Shown piece after piece: positions 16,922 to 25,977 of a DNA stretch of 64,000 nt. This DNA is from Butyricicoccus_A sp963588905 (lineage in GTDB: Bacteria; Bacillota; Clostridia; Oscillospirales; Butyricicoccaceae), in NCBI GenBank assembly GCA_963588905.1, contig CAVAJF010000004.1, forward strand, positions 78,345-142,344, in the 5' to 3' direction. A program made the translations under genes and the position numbers. The notes below the pieces were generated by a model, which saw only the letters and a program-made list of their open reading frames with translations, was not told the DNA's origin and ran no database searches. Position 1 is the stretch's first letter; each line of letters begins with the position of its first letter.

Positions 16922-18127
16922 TTAATTAAAGAACTTATCGTGTACCGCGCGAACCGCACGTGTCGCATCTTCTTCATCAATCAGAACGGAAATCTTGATT
17001 TCCGAGGTAGAGATCATGCGGATATTTACCTGTGCACTTGCCAAGGCGTCAAACAGCTTTGCCGCGACGCCCGGCGTCGAGGTCATACCTGCGCCGACAA
17101 CCGAAACCTTTGCGAGATCCGACTTGCCGGAAACGCTCTCAAAATGCAGACGCTCTTGATTTTCTTCCAAAATCTTCATCGCTGCATCCAGCTGACCGCG
17201 CTTGATGGTAAAGCTGATGTCACGCACGTCATCGTGTCCGATAGACTGCAGGATAATATCTACATTGATGCCGTTGTTCGCCAAAAGAGAGAACAGGCGG
17301 AACGCATTGCCCGGCTTGTCCGGAATGCCCATGACGGCAATTCGTGCCGTGTCCTTATCGCAGGCCACACCGCTGATAATCATCTTTTCCACAGAAACAA
17401 CCTCCTTAACCTTGGTTCCCGGATTTCTGGTCAGGCTGGACAGCACTTCCAGATCAATGTTATACTTCTTCGCCATCTCAACCGAACGGTTGTGCAGAAC
17501 CTGTGCGCCCAAGGACGCCAGCTCCAGCATTTCATCAAACGTGATTTCCTCCAGCTTTCGCGCATTGGGTACAATGCGCGGATCTGCTGTATATACGCCG
17601 TCTACATCGGTGTAAATCTGGCACAGATCGGCGCCCAGTGCTGCCGCAATGGCAACCGCTGTCGTGTCTGAGCCGCCGCGTCCCAGCGTTGTGATGCTCT
17701 GGTGGCTGTTGATGCCCTGAAATCCTGCGACAACCACGATGCGGTGTCTGTCCAGCAGACTGCGGATGCGTTCGGGTCTCACGTGATGAATCCGCGCAGA
17801 ACCGTACTCTAAGCTCGTCTCAATGCCAGCCTGCCAGCCGGTCAGGCTCGTCGCATGATAGCCCAGCTTCTCGATTGCCATCGCAAGCAGGGACATAGAA
17901 ATCTGTTCTCCTGCACTGAGCAGGACATCCATCTCTCTTGCCGGCGGGTTATCGGTAATCTCTGCCGCCTTCGCGATAAAATCGTCCGTGGTGTCGCCTT
18001 GTGCGGATACCACAACAACGACCTGATTGCCGGCAGCCGCCGTTCTGGTTACAATATCCGCCACATTAAAGATGCGTTCTGTGTTCGCAACGGAAGTTCC
18101 GCCGAACTTTTGCACAATTAAAGCCAT
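16922..18127 (-). CDS. lysC: Aspartokinase
   Basis: Phosphorylates aspartate, the first step to lysine, threonine and methionine. The 401-residue protein opens with the kinase signature KFGGTSVANTERI. The nucleotide and aspartate-binding parts include TTLGRGGSDTTAVAIAAAL and YTDVDGVYTADPRIVP. Two ACT domains fill residues 265-401 and carry feedback control (MGIPDKPGNAFRLFSLLANN; VVGAGMTSTPGVAAKLFDAL). It is the last gene after hom and thrB, which argues for a threonine-branch role. Confidence 0.96.
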   Translation of the reverse strand: MALIVQKFGGTSVANTERIFNVADIVTRTAAAGNQVVVVVSAQGDTTDDFIAKAAEITDNPPAREMDVLLSAGEQISMSLLAMAIEKLGYHATSLTGWQAGIETSLEYGSARIHHVRPERIRSLLDRHRIVVVAGFQGINSHQSITTLGRGGSDTTAVAIAAALGADLCQIYTDVDGVYTADPRIVPNARKLEEITFDEMLELASLGAQVLHNRSVEMAKKYNIDLEVLSSLTRNPGTKVKEVVSVEKMIISGVACDKDTARIAVMGIPDKPGNAFRLFSLLANNGINVDIILQSIGHDDVRDISFTIKRGQLDAAMKILEENQERLHFESVSGKSDLAKVSVVGAGMTSTPGVAAKLFDALASAQVNIRMISTSEIKISVLIDEEDATRAVRAVHDKFFN

Positions 18128-18194
18128 GTGCCTGCCTCCTACTTCTCTCTCCCCTGCGCCGCTGTGCGCAGGCTCTCTGTATCTGTTGCCGGAA

Positions 18195-19115
18195 TCAGAG
18201 ATCCAGCTTTTCCAGCGCGCCGTCTTCCGTCGGTGTCACGAGAGCACCCACTTCATCACACGACAGCAGAACCGGCTTCCAATCCGGGAAACGATCTGCA
18301 AAGTACATGCAAGCGCGGCTGTAATATGTCTTGTCTTCCTTGTCCACCATTGCAATAATGGTCGGGCCTGCGCCGGACAGGAATGCACCGAGGGCACCCA
18401 GTCCCTTGGCACTCTTGACAACCTCTTCGCCGTTCGGAATCAAGCCGAAACGATACGGCTGATGCAGGCAGTCGCCCGCCGCCACCATCAGGTTGTGCAG
18501 GTCGCCGGTTACCAGCGAGCCGGTGAGCAGCGCTGCGCGCGACAGGTTAAATACCGCGTCCTTGTGCGGAATGGTCTTCGGAATCGCCTGACGCGCCTTC
18601 TCTGTGGACAGCTCAAAATTCGGGATAAATGCCACAAAATCCAGCTTATCCGCAATCGGCACGCGCACGCTCCACACCTTGCCGTACTCCAAGAGGGAGG
18701 TGCAGAAGCCGCCGAGAATCGCCGGTGTCGAATTGTCCGGATGGCCTTCGATTGCCGCCGCCAGATCAATGATATTCTCCTGATGCAGCGGGCCGCCCAG
18801 CAGCGCATTGGCGCCGATGAGACCGGCTACCGTGCACGCGGAGGATGAACCCAAGCCGCGTGTCTGCGGAATATCGCAGTCCTCAATGAGCTTGAGACCC
18901 GGCATCGGCTTGCCGCAGATGTCATACACGCGCTTGGCGCACTGATAAATCAGATTGCTCTCATCGCTCGGCACGTGTTCTCCATGCGTAGCGGAGATGT
19001 CGATGTGGTCGCTCTCTTCCATATAAAATGTATTGTACAAATTCAGCGCAATGCCAATGGAGTCAAAACCAGGACCCATGTTGGCACTTGTCGCCGGTAC
19101 TCTTACAGTAATCAT
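18195..19115 (-). CDS. thrB: Homoserine kinase
   Basis: A GHMP-family kinase that makes O-phosphohomoserine for threonine synthesis. The 306 residues start with VRVPATSANMGPGFDSIGIA, and the ATP-binding loop is TRGLGSSSACTVAGLIGANAL. The C-terminal GHMP motif is LGAFLSGAGPTIIAMV. It lies 2 bp after hom and 67 bp before lysC in one operon. Threonine synthase (thrC) is not in the window. Confidence 0.96.
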   Translation of the reverse strand: MITVRVPATSANMGPGFDSIGIALNLYNTFYMEESDHIDISATHGEHVPSDESNLIYQCAKRVYDICGKPMPGLKLIEDCDIPQTRGLGSSSACTVAGLIGANALLGGPLHQENIIDLAAAIEGHPDNSTPAILGGFCTSLLEYGKVWSVRVPIADKLDFVAFIPNFELSTEKARQAIPKTIPHKDAVFNLSRAALLTGSLVTGDLHNLMVAAGDCLHQPYRFGLIPNGEEVVKSAKGLGALGAFLSGAGPTIIAMVDKEDKTYYSRACMYFADRFPDWKPVLLSCDEVGALVTPTEDGALEKLDL

Positions 19116-19117
19116 AA

Positions 19118-20329
19118 TTACAGTACCCTCATGCAGCCCAGAACATTGCCGAGCTGTGCTTTCTTTTCATTCATTTCAGCCGTGGTCAACGTATCGGTCA
19201 AAACAGCTGCTTCATCTGCCTGTACCGATTGCAGTGCCTTGCTGTTCGGGAATGCCTGTGCCAGCTTGTCCGCCGCATCTGCTCCCTGCACGCGAATATA
19301 CCAGCTAGAAGCAAAAGTGTCAAGCGAACGAACGAGATTTTTGCTGCCGTCGCCCCAGCCAATCTTGCGGCGCTTGTCCTTATTCACGGCGCAGTCAATG
19401 ACATCTGCCGCAACAGCGGAAGCGGTTGCGAGCTTGCCTGCACCCTGACCATAGAACATGGCATCGCCCAGCATATCGCCGGTCACGAGAATGCCGTTAA
19501 ATACGCCGGTAACGCAAGCGAGCGGGCTGGTTTTCTCGACAAAATGCGGGGCAACAAACGCATAGAATGTGCCGTCCTCCTGCAAAACGGTTCTGCCCAG
19601 CAGCTTGACAACGCTGTTCGCCTGCTCTGCATAGGCAACGTCCTGCAGAGTGATGGCGGTAATGCCCTCGGTCTCTACCTTTTCCGGTGCGACATTATCT
19701 CCATAGGCAATGTCTGCCAGAATGCACACCTTACGGCAAGCATCAATGCCTTCGACATCCGCTGCCGGATTGGCCTCTGCATAGCCGAGATCCTGTGCTT
19801 CCTTGAGTGCGGTTGCAAAGTCCAGACCGCCATCAATCATACGGTTGAGGATGTAGTTTGTCGTGCCGTTGAGAATACCGGTGATCTGGGTCAGATGATT
19901 GGCGGTCAGGCAGCGCTGCATCGGTCGAATGATCGGGATGCCGCCGCCGACAGATGCCTCGAACAGATAGTTGACGTTTTTCTCTTCAGCAATGCGGAGC
20001 AGCTCTGCGCCGTGCGTTGCCACCAATTCCTTATTGGACGTCACAACGTGCTTGCCTGCCTCCAGACTGCGCTTGGTGAAGGTGTAGGCTGCGCCCTTGC
20101 CACCCATGGTCTCAATAACAATGCTGACCTCCGGATCGTTCTCAATGACAGCAAAATCCTTAACAAACCGCTCCTGATGCGGTTCATTCGGGAAATCGCG
20201 CAGATCCAGAATATATTTTACTTCGATCTCTTCTCCTGCATTGCGTGCAACGGTATCCGCATTGCGCTCGAGAACTTCAAGGGTGCCGGAACCAACGGTT
20301 CCAAAGCCCAAAATGGCAGCTTTCAACAT
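19118..20329 (-). CDS. hom: Homoserine dehydrogenase
   Basis: Reduces aspartate semialdehyde to homoserine. The 403-residue protein has an N-terminal NAD(P)-binding fold (ILGFGTVGSGTLEVLERN) and a catalytic/dimerisation core with GGGIPIIRPMQRCL, ILNGTTNYILNRM and ADVEGIDACRK. The C-terminal part (about 330-403) is an ACT-like domain expected to sense threonine. The start is preceded by GGAGGAAAAACC. It lies 19 bp downstream of the ACT-domain gene and is followed by thrB. Confidence 0.96.
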   Translation of the reverse strand: MLKAAILGFGTVGSGTLEVLERNADTVARNAGEEIEVKYILDLRDFPNEPHQERFVKDFAVIENDPEVSIVIETMGGKGAAYTFTKRSLEAGKHVVTSNKELVATHGAELLRIAEEKNVNYLFEASVGGGIPIIRPMQRCLTANHLTQITGILNGTTNYILNRMIDGGLDFATALKEAQDLGYAEANPAADVEGIDACRKVCILADIAYGDNVAPEKVETEGITAITLQDVAYAEQANSVVKLLGRTVLQEDGTFYAFVAPHFVEKTSPLACVTGVFNGILVTGDMLGDAMFYGQGAGKLATASAVAADVIDCAVNKDKRRKIGWGDGSKNLVRSLDTFASSWYIRVQGADAADKLAQAFPNSKALQSVQADEAAVLTDTLTTAEMNEKKAQLGNVLGCMRVL

Positions 20330-20348
20330 GGTTTTTCCTCCTTATTTG

Positions 20349-20792
20349 TCATTCCTTTGCCAGAATCTCCATACGGGATACACCGGCAATGGCAAGAATC
20401 TCAGACATCATCTGTTCCACCGGCCGATTCATCTCACCGGTTCGTGCCGCAACGGTCACCGCCGCCTGTCCATTGACAGGGATGGACTGATTGATCGTCA
20501 GAATATTGGCACCGGCACGGGCAAACACAGCCAAGATGTCGGATAGCACACCCGCCTCGTCTGTGACCATCAAATTAAACGTGATGATGCTGTGCGTTGC
20601 CGCTTCAAACAGCGGCTTGATTCCATCTTTATATTTATAATATGCGCTTCGGCTGAGACCCACCTGCTGTGTCGCCTCGCCAATGGTTCGGCATATGCCG
20701 CTTTGCAGAGTGCGATTCACCTGCGCCACCTTCAAAAATACCTCCGGCAGCAGGGACGAGTCTACAATATAATATTTCGGCTGCTGTTCCAA
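20349..20792 (-). CDS. ACT domain-containing protein (PheB/UPF0735 type)
   Basis: A 147-residue protein. Residues 1-65 resemble a small helix-turn-helix (ICRTIGEATQQVGLSRSAYY). Residues 70-145 form an ACT domain (ITFNLMVTDEAGVLSDILAV; ANILTINQSIPVNGQAAVTV). Members of this family usually precede hom or pheA and are presumed amino-acid sensors, possibly DNA-binding; their exact role is not established. It is the first gene of the hom-thrB-lysC unit, behind a promoter at 20862-20891. Confidence 0.88.
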   Translation of the reverse strand: MEQQPKYYIVDSSLLPEVFLKVAQVNRTLQSGICRTIGEATQQVGLSRSAYYKYKDGIKPLFEAATHSIITFNLMVTDEAGVLSDILAVFARAGANILTINQSIPVNGQAAVTVAARTGEMNRPVEQMMSEILAIAGVSRMEILAKE

Positions 20793-20861
20793 TGTCTATC
20801 GGCTCCTTTCAGAAGGCGTTCGTGTCTTTCTGTGAAAAACATTTGTTTTTGCAGCATTGCT

Positions 20862-20891
20862 ATCATACCATAAAAACCAACGGCAACGCAA
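20862..20891 (-). promoter_or_regulatory. Sigma-A promoter for ACT-hom-thrB-lysC
   Basis: TTGCGT, 18-bp spacer, TATGAT on the minus strand, about 70 bp upstream of the ACT gene. Confidence 0.65.
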
Positions 20892-20933
20892 CCCTTTTTC
20901 GGCAAAATTCTTGTTCTTCCCGTAAGATTTGCA

Positions 20934-20969
20934 CAAAAAAAGAGAGAACCGGTTTGTTCCGGTTCTCTC
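20934..20969 (-). terminator. Rho-independent terminator of the SLH transglutaminase-like gene
   Basis: Eleven-base-pair stem GAGAGAACCGG/CCGGTTCTCTC followed by TTTTTTT on the minus strand. Confidence 0.9.
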
Positions 20970-20983
20970 CGATAAAATTCAGA

Positions 20984-22771
20984 TTACGCTGTAATATTGG
21001 TAATGATTGCCGCACTCTGTGCACGGGTTGCATTGCCGCGCGGCTCCAAGGTACCGTTTGCATTGCCATTGATAACGCCGGATGCCACAGCCCAATTGAC
21101 CGCTTCCCGTGCATACGCATTGATCTGCTCACTGTCCGAGAATCGAGCCTCCAAATCCTCAGACTGTGCACTTGGGCTGCCCGCCCGATGGAACAAAATC
21201 ACTGCGATGTCCTCGCGCTTAATCGCTGCATTCGGAGCAAAGGTTCCATCCGGATAGCCGCCGACCAAGCCATTTTCCGCCGCCCAGCTGACAGCCGCCG
21301 TATACCATCTGTCCCGCGGCACATCAGAGAACTGACCGGTATATGTCACAGCCGGTTTGCCCGCGATATTATACAAGATCTGGGCAAACTGTGCGCGCGT
21401 CACATTGCCATGGATGCCAAAGTTGACACAGGACATGCCTGCCATATAGCCCTTATCATAGACATTGCGTATATGCGTAATGCCCCAAAAACTGTCTGCT
21501 ACATCGTAATACGGAAGAATTTTGTCCTTTGTCACGCCTGTCCGATACTGCGGCAGGGTGTCATTGGCAGAAAATGCAATCAAATTCGGATATGCCATGT
21601 AACCGACAAAATCCGCGTCATCCATCTTATGCCCCGCCATATTGTTGACGGTCGTGCAGAAGTATTCCATGCGATCGCTGCCGCTGTCATTCCACGTGAC
21701 ATCGACACCGGTCCAGTGCGTGCCGTACTGCACGTTGTTCCACATGTGATTGCCGGAGTCGCTGACGACTACCGTCGCATTGATGCCCAGCTTGCTGCAC
21801 AGCAGCTGAAGCGCACGAGAATAGCCTTCACATACCGGTCCGACCGTCTTGCCAGAGCTGCTCAAAATCGCGCTGGTCGATGACCACGGCGCATCGGATA
21901 CTTTATTTTGATATGTCTCCATATCCCCAGCCACTGCATCATCATTGTACGAGTTGTTGTCGCACAGCCAAGTATTTAAAAACTCCAGCTGTTCATATGC
22001 CGATGCGTACTGCGATGCCTGCTTGGCGATTTCATTTGCCTTGCTGTCCAAAGCCTGCTTCATGGAAACACGCTCTTCATAGGTATCAAATCCCTTGCGG
22101 AACATCGGATAGATATACACGGTCACGCGGCCTTCCGCATCATTGATCGCATAGCCCATGGATGTATATCCGTTGGAATAAAACATCTCCGGGCAATCAC
22201 TGTCAATGCTCCGATAGACAAGCCATCCCATATCCATGGCGAAATTATGCATCATTTCGTTGTAGGCACCTTCCTTGACGCCGAGCTGCGAACGCGTTGG
22301 AATGGAAAACGTGACGCCCAGCTTTTGTTCTCCTTCCGAATCATCACGGAAAATCGCACTGCCAGTTCCCTTTTTCAGATCCGCCTTCATGTTGTCATAC
22401 AGCTTTTTCATTGCGGAGCCGACATAAATTGATTTTTTGCCGCCGAACGTATAATAATAACTCGACAGCTGATCGCCGTAATTCGTGAACAAATCTGTCG
22501 TCTTTTCCGCAACATTCTGGCTGACAGAGGCAGTTTCCTGTGCATAGTTTTTGCTGCATACGATTTCCGTAAACGTTTCCTGCGCCAGCAGCGCCTCATG
22601 CTCTGCCTGTGAATATACTTTGGATTGATAAATCGTGCCGGATACATTGGCCCGCGTGACGAACTTTCCGTCTGTCGTCTGTGATGGCTCCGTCTGTGCC
22701 GCAAAGGCGGTCGGAATGCCGGTACACAGCAGGGCAAACGCCAATAGATATGCCGTGATTCGTTTTTTCAT
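20984..22771 (-). CDS. Secreted transglutaminase-like protein with SLH repeats
   Basis: A 595-residue surface protein. Residues 1-25 are a signal peptide (AYLLAFALLCTGIPTAFAA). The middle region (about 240-365) holds a transglutaminase/protease-like triad: Cys314 in GPVCEGYSRAL, His343 in SGNHMWNNVQYG and Asp357 in WTGVDVTWND. Such domains may be peptidases or crosslinking enzymes. From about residue 430 there are three SLH repeats (FSDVPRDRWYTAAVSWAAE is the clearest). The start at 22771 is chosen because AAGGAAGGGA lies just upstream; the longer frame to 22828 has no signal peptide at its N-terminus. The substrate is unknown. Confidence 0.9.
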   Translation of the reverse strand: MKKRITAYLLAFALLCTGIPTAFAAQTEPSQTTDGKFVTRANVSGTIYQSKVYSQAEHEALLAQETFTEIVCSKNYAQETASVSQNVAEKTTDLFTNYGDQLSSYYYTFGGKKSIYVGSAMKKLYDNMKADLKKGTGSAIFRDDSEGEQKLGVTFSIPTRSQLGVKEGAYNEMMHNFAMDMGWLVYRSIDSDCPEMFYSNGYTSMGYAINDAEGRVTVYIYPMFRKGFDTYEERVSMKQALDSKANEIAKQASQYASAYEQLEFLNTWLCDNNSYNDDAVAGDMETYQNKVSDAPWSSTSAILSSSGKTVGPVCEGYSRALQLLCSKLGINATVVVSDSGNHMWNNVQYGTHWTGVDVTWNDSGSDRMEYFCTTVNNMAGHKMDDADFVGYMAYPNLIAFSANDTLPQYRTGVTKDKILPYYDVADSFWGITHIRNVYDKGYMAGMSCVNFGIHGNVTRAQFAQILYNIAGKPAVTYTGQFSDVPRDRWYTAAVSWAAENGLVGGYPDGTFAPNAAIKREDIAVILFHRAGSPSAQSEDLEARFSDSEQINAYAREAVNWAVASGVINGNANGTLEPRGNATRAQSAAIITNITA

Positions 22772-22805
22772 ACAATCCCTTCCTTCCCTGTTTTTGGATA
22801 ATGCT

Positions 22806-22834
22806 ATTGTATCATATGCCCGAAACAATGTCTA
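22806..22834 (-). promoter_or_regulatory. Sigma-A promoter for the SLH transglutaminase-like gene
   Basis: TAGACA, 17-bp spacer, TACAAT on the minus strand, about 35 bp upstream of the ATG at 22771. Confidence 0.7.
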
Positions 22835-22875
22835 TCATTCTCGCCAATTTGCACATTGTTTCACAAAAAATCAAC

Positions 22876-22903
22876 ACAAAAAAAGAGGGCGCAAAGCCCT
22901 CTT
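22876..22903 (-). terminator. Rho-independent terminator of the arginine operon
   Basis: Eight-base-pair stem AAGAGGGC/GCCCTCTT with a GCAAA-type loop, followed by TTTTTTTG on the minus strand, downstream of argF. Confidence 0.9.
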
Positions 22904-22919
22904 CTCTGATGTTGAACAT

Positions 22920-23855
22920 TTACATATGAAAATCTGTCTTTTCGCTCATCAGCATGACCATGACAGCCTTCTGTGCGTGCAGGCGGTTCTCGGATTCTTC
23001 AAAAATCTCTTCTGCGTGCTCTTCCAGCACTTCATCCGTGATTTCCTCGCCGCGGTGTGCCGGCAGGCAGTGCTGTACCATGACGCCTTCCTTGCAGCAG
23101 GACAGCAGGTCATGATCGACCGTAAAGCCTGCAAATGCCTTGCGGCGCTTTTCTGCCTCGGCTTCCTGACCCATGCCGATCCATGCATCCGTGAACAGAA
23201 CATCGGCATTATCTGCCGCCTGATGCATATCATGGCTCAGCTCGAACGAAGCGCCCTGCTTCTTCATTTCCTCTGCAAACGCCAGTACCTTTGCATCCGG
23301 CTCATAGCCTTCCGGTGTTGCCACGGAAACCTTCATGCCGACCTTGAGACAGCCGACAATCAGGGAATTGCACATGTTGAAGCCATCACCGACAAAGCCC
23401 ATCTTCAGACCTTCCAGCTGGGCGAAATGTTCTCGCACGGTCATCAGATCAGCGAGCACCTGACACGGATGCGCAAAGTTGGTCAAACCATTGATAACCG
23501 GAATGCTGCCGCAATCCGCCAGAATCTCTGCCTCCGCCTGATCGTAGGTACGGATGACGATGCCGTCCAGATAGCGCGACAGCACACGAGCGGTGTCCTT
23601 GACCGGCTCGCCACGGCCAATCTGCAAATCATGGTTGGTCAAAAACAGTGCCTGACCGCCCAGCTGATACATACCGGTTTCAAACGAAACACGCGTGCGT
23701 GTTGAGAACTTCTGGAAAATCATGCCGAGGCTCTTGCCTTCCAGATGGCGGTGCGGGATGTTGTGCTTCTTTTCATACTTCAGCTGATCTGCCAAATCCA
23801 GAATGTTGATGATCTCATCCTTGGAGCAGTCGAGCAGCTTTAACAAATGATTCAT
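22920..23855 (-). CDS. argF: Ornithine carbamoyltransferase
   Basis: Makes citrulline from ornithine and carbamoyl phosphate. The 311-residue length is normal. The carbamoyl-phosphate loop is FSTRTRVSFETGMYQLGG, and the catalytic Cys sits in VQHCLPAHRGEEI. The start MNHLLKLLD at 23855 follows GGAGG by 8 bases; the frame extends to 23876 but overlaps the argD stop. It is the last gene of argG-H-C-J-B-D-F, 17 bp after argD. Confidence 0.96.
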   Translation of the reverse strand: MNHLLKLLDCSKDEIINILDLADQLKYEKKHNIPHRHLEGKSLGMIFQKFSTRTRVSFETGMYQLGGQALFLTNHDLQIGRGEPVKDTARVLSRYLDGIVIRTYDQAEAEILADCGSIPVINGLTNFAHPCQVLADLMTVREHFAQLEGLKMGFVGDGFNMCNSLIVGCLKVGMKVSVATPEGYEPDAKVLAFAEEMKKQGASFELSHDMHQAADNADVLFTDAWIGMGQEAEAEKRRKAFAGFTVDHDLLSCCKEGVMVQHCLPAHRGEEITDEVLEEHAEEIFEESENRLHAQKAVMVMLMSEKTDFHM

Positions 23856-23872
23856 GGTTCGCGCCTCCTTGC

Positions 23873-25057
23873 TCACTTGCAGAATACAGACTGCATGACA
23901 GCGAGTGCTTCATCCATTTCCTCATACGAAATGGTGAGCGGCGGCAGCAGACGGATGACATTGGTGCCTGCGGTCAGAACCAGAACGCCCTTATCCATAA
24001 TTTCAGCGACCAATGCAGCGCGCTCCTCGGCATCGACAACGATGCCGACCATCAGACCAAGACCACGCACGCCCTTTACCTTGTCAGAGCCCATAGCCAG
24101 AATCTTATCTTCCAGATACTTGCCCTTTTCCTGTACAGCCTTCAGGAATTCCGGCTTTGTCACCTCAGACAGGACAGCATTCGCAGATGCACAGCACATC
24201 GGCGTGCCGCCAAATGTCGTCGCATGGGTGCCAGGGCCCAATACATTATCGCAAGTAGAGTTTGCCATCACGGCGCCAATCGGTACACCGCCGCCGAGAC
24301 CCTTTGCCATCGAGACAACGTCCGGCTTGATGCCGTACTGCTGGAAGCAGAACAGCGAACCGGTACGGCCGATACCTGTCTGTACTTCGTCGATGAGCAG
24401 CAGCAGGTCATGCTCCTTACAGAACGCAGCGACCTCCTGAACAAAGCTCTTATCCAGCGGCATGACGCCGCCCTCGCCCTGAATCAGCTCCATCATGATA
24501 GCGCAGGTACGCTCGTTGACATTGGCACGGATCGAATCCATGTTGTTTGCCTCTGCATAAGCAAATCCTTCGGTGAACGGGAAGAAATACTGGTGGAACT
24601 TGTCCTGGCCGGTTGCCTTCAGCGTGGTGACAGTACGTCCATGGAAGGAATTGCGCAGCGTGACAATCTCTGCGCGGCCTTCGCCGTACTTATCATACGA
24701 ATACTTTCTTGCGAGCTTAATCATGCCCTCGTTTGCCTCCGCACCGGAGTTTGCGAAGAACACCTTGCCCATGCCGGTCTGCTCGACCAGCGTCTTGGCA
24801 ACCTGTACCATCGGAGCCGTCGTGAACAGATTGGACACATGCATCAGCTTGTGTGCCTGCTCCGTGATGGCATTCACAATCTTTTCGTTGTCATATCCCA
24901 GACAGCATACGCCGATGCCGCTGGTCAGGTCGATGTAGCGCTTGCCCTCTACATCCCACAGCTGTGCGCCCTTGCCGTGATCCAGTGCAATGGAAAAACG
25001 ACCATAGGTATGCATCACATACTGATTTTCCTGATCTTTCAGTTCCTGATATGTCAT
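23873..25057 (-). CDS. argD: Acetylornithine aminotransferase
   Basis: A PLP enzyme that converts N-acetylglutamate semialdehyde to N-acetylornithine. The 394 residues show class III aminotransferase features: LLIDEVQTGIGRTGSLFCFQ, the PLP lysine in VSMAKGLGGGVPIGAVM, and FANSGAEANEGMIKLAR. It lies between argB and argF in the operon, with 21 bp to argB. Confidence 0.96.
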   Translation of the reverse strand: MTYQELKDQENQYVMHTYGRFSIALDHGKGAQLWDVEGKRYIDLTSGIGVCCLGYDNEKIVNAITEQAHKLMHVSNLFTTAPMVQVAKTLVEQTGMGKVFFANSGAEANEGMIKLARKYSYDKYGEGRAEIVTLRNSFHGRTVTTLKATGQDKFHQYFFPFTEGFAYAEANNMDSIRANVNERTCAIMMELIQGEGGVMPLDKSFVQEVAAFCKEHDLLLLIDEVQTGIGRTGSLFCFQQYGIKPDVVSMAKGLGGGVPIGAVMANSTCDNVLGPGTHATTFGGTPMCCASANAVLSEVTKPEFLKAVQEKGKYLEDKILAMGSDKVKGVRGLGLMVGIVVDAEERAALVAEIMDKGVLVLTAGTNVIRLLPPLTISYEEMDEALAVMQSVFCK

Positions 25058-25078
25058 AATCTTCGATTTCCCTTCCTC

Positions 25079-25957
25079 TTAATAGAACATCGTACCGACG
25101 CCCGCATCACTAAACAGCTCAATCAAAATCGAGTGTTCAACACGGCCGTCCTGAATGTTCGCCTGACGCACGCCCTCGCGGACAGCTTCTACGCAGCAGT
25201 CCACCTTCGGAATCATGCCGCCTGCAATTACACCGTCCTTGATGAGCTTCGGCACAGCGGACACCTTGATTTCCGGAATCAGTGTGCTCTCATCGTTGCG
25301 GTCACGCAGCAGGCCGCGCACATCGGTGAGCAGAATCAGCTTTTCTGCCTGCAATGCCACTGCCAGCTTAGATGCAGCGAGGTCTGCATTGATATTGTAG
25401 CTGGTGTCATCGTCAATGCCCATGGCAGCAGTGGAGACAACCGGAATATATCCCGCCTCCAGCATATCATTGACGAGCTTCGGATTTACCTTGACAATAT
25501 CACCGACATAGCCGTAATCGGTGCCGTCCTCGTCCTTCTTGCGGACAGCCTGCAGCAGGCCATCGTCCATGCCGCTCAAGCCAACGCCAGAACCGCCTGC
25601 CTTATTGAGCAGGGATACCAGCTCCTTGTTGACCTTGCCGCACAGAACCATCTGTACGATGTCCATGGTCTCGCGGTCGGTATAGCGCAGACCCTTGACG
25701 AATTCGGATTTTTTGCCGATTTTCTTGAGCATACCGCTGATTTCCGGTCCGCCGCCGTGCACCACAACGATGCGCACGCCGACGAGGCTGAGCAGAACGA
25801 TGTCATGAATGACAGCGTCCTTCAGCTCTTCGTTAATCATCGCATTGCCGCCGTATTTGACAACGACGGTTTTGCCATAGTATTTCTGAATGTGCGGCAG
25901 CGCTTCAATCAGCATCTGCGCACGATATTTCTCCATATTTTCGAGATTTTCCAGCAT
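25079..25957 (-). CDS. argB: Acetylglutamate kinase
   Basis: Phosphorylates N-acetylglutamate. The 292-residue amino-acid-kinase fold has VVKYGGNAMINEEL near the N-terminus, VVHGGGPEISGMLKKIG for substrate binding, and ILLTDVRGLLRDRNDE plus NINADLAASKLAVAL for ATP binding. An N-terminal extension of about 20 residues precedes the fold; this is often present in arginine-inhibited enzymes, so feedback inhibition is plausible but not proven. It lies 20 bp after argJ. Confidence 0.95.
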   Translation of the reverse strand: MLENLENMEKYRAQMLIEALPHIQKYYGKTVVVKYGGNAMINEELKDAVIHDIVLLSLVGVRIVVVHGGGPEISGMLKKIGKKSEFVKGLRYTDRETMDIVQMVLCGKVNKELVSLLNKAGGSGVGLSGMDDGLLQAVRKKDEDGTDYGYVGDIVKVNPKLVNDMLEAGYIPVVSTAAMGIDDDTSYNINADLAASKLAVALQAEKLILLTDVRGLLRDRNDESTLIPEIKVSAVPKLIKDGVIAGGMIPKVDCCVEAVREGVRQANIQDGRVEHSILIELFSDAGVGTMFY

Positions 25958-25977
25958 GATCTTTCGTTTCCCTCCGA

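Noticed and set aside
23855..23876. Upstream GTG start for argF
   Set aside because: It overlaps the argD stop codon and would place the GGAGG site inside the coding region; ATG 23855 has ideal spacing.
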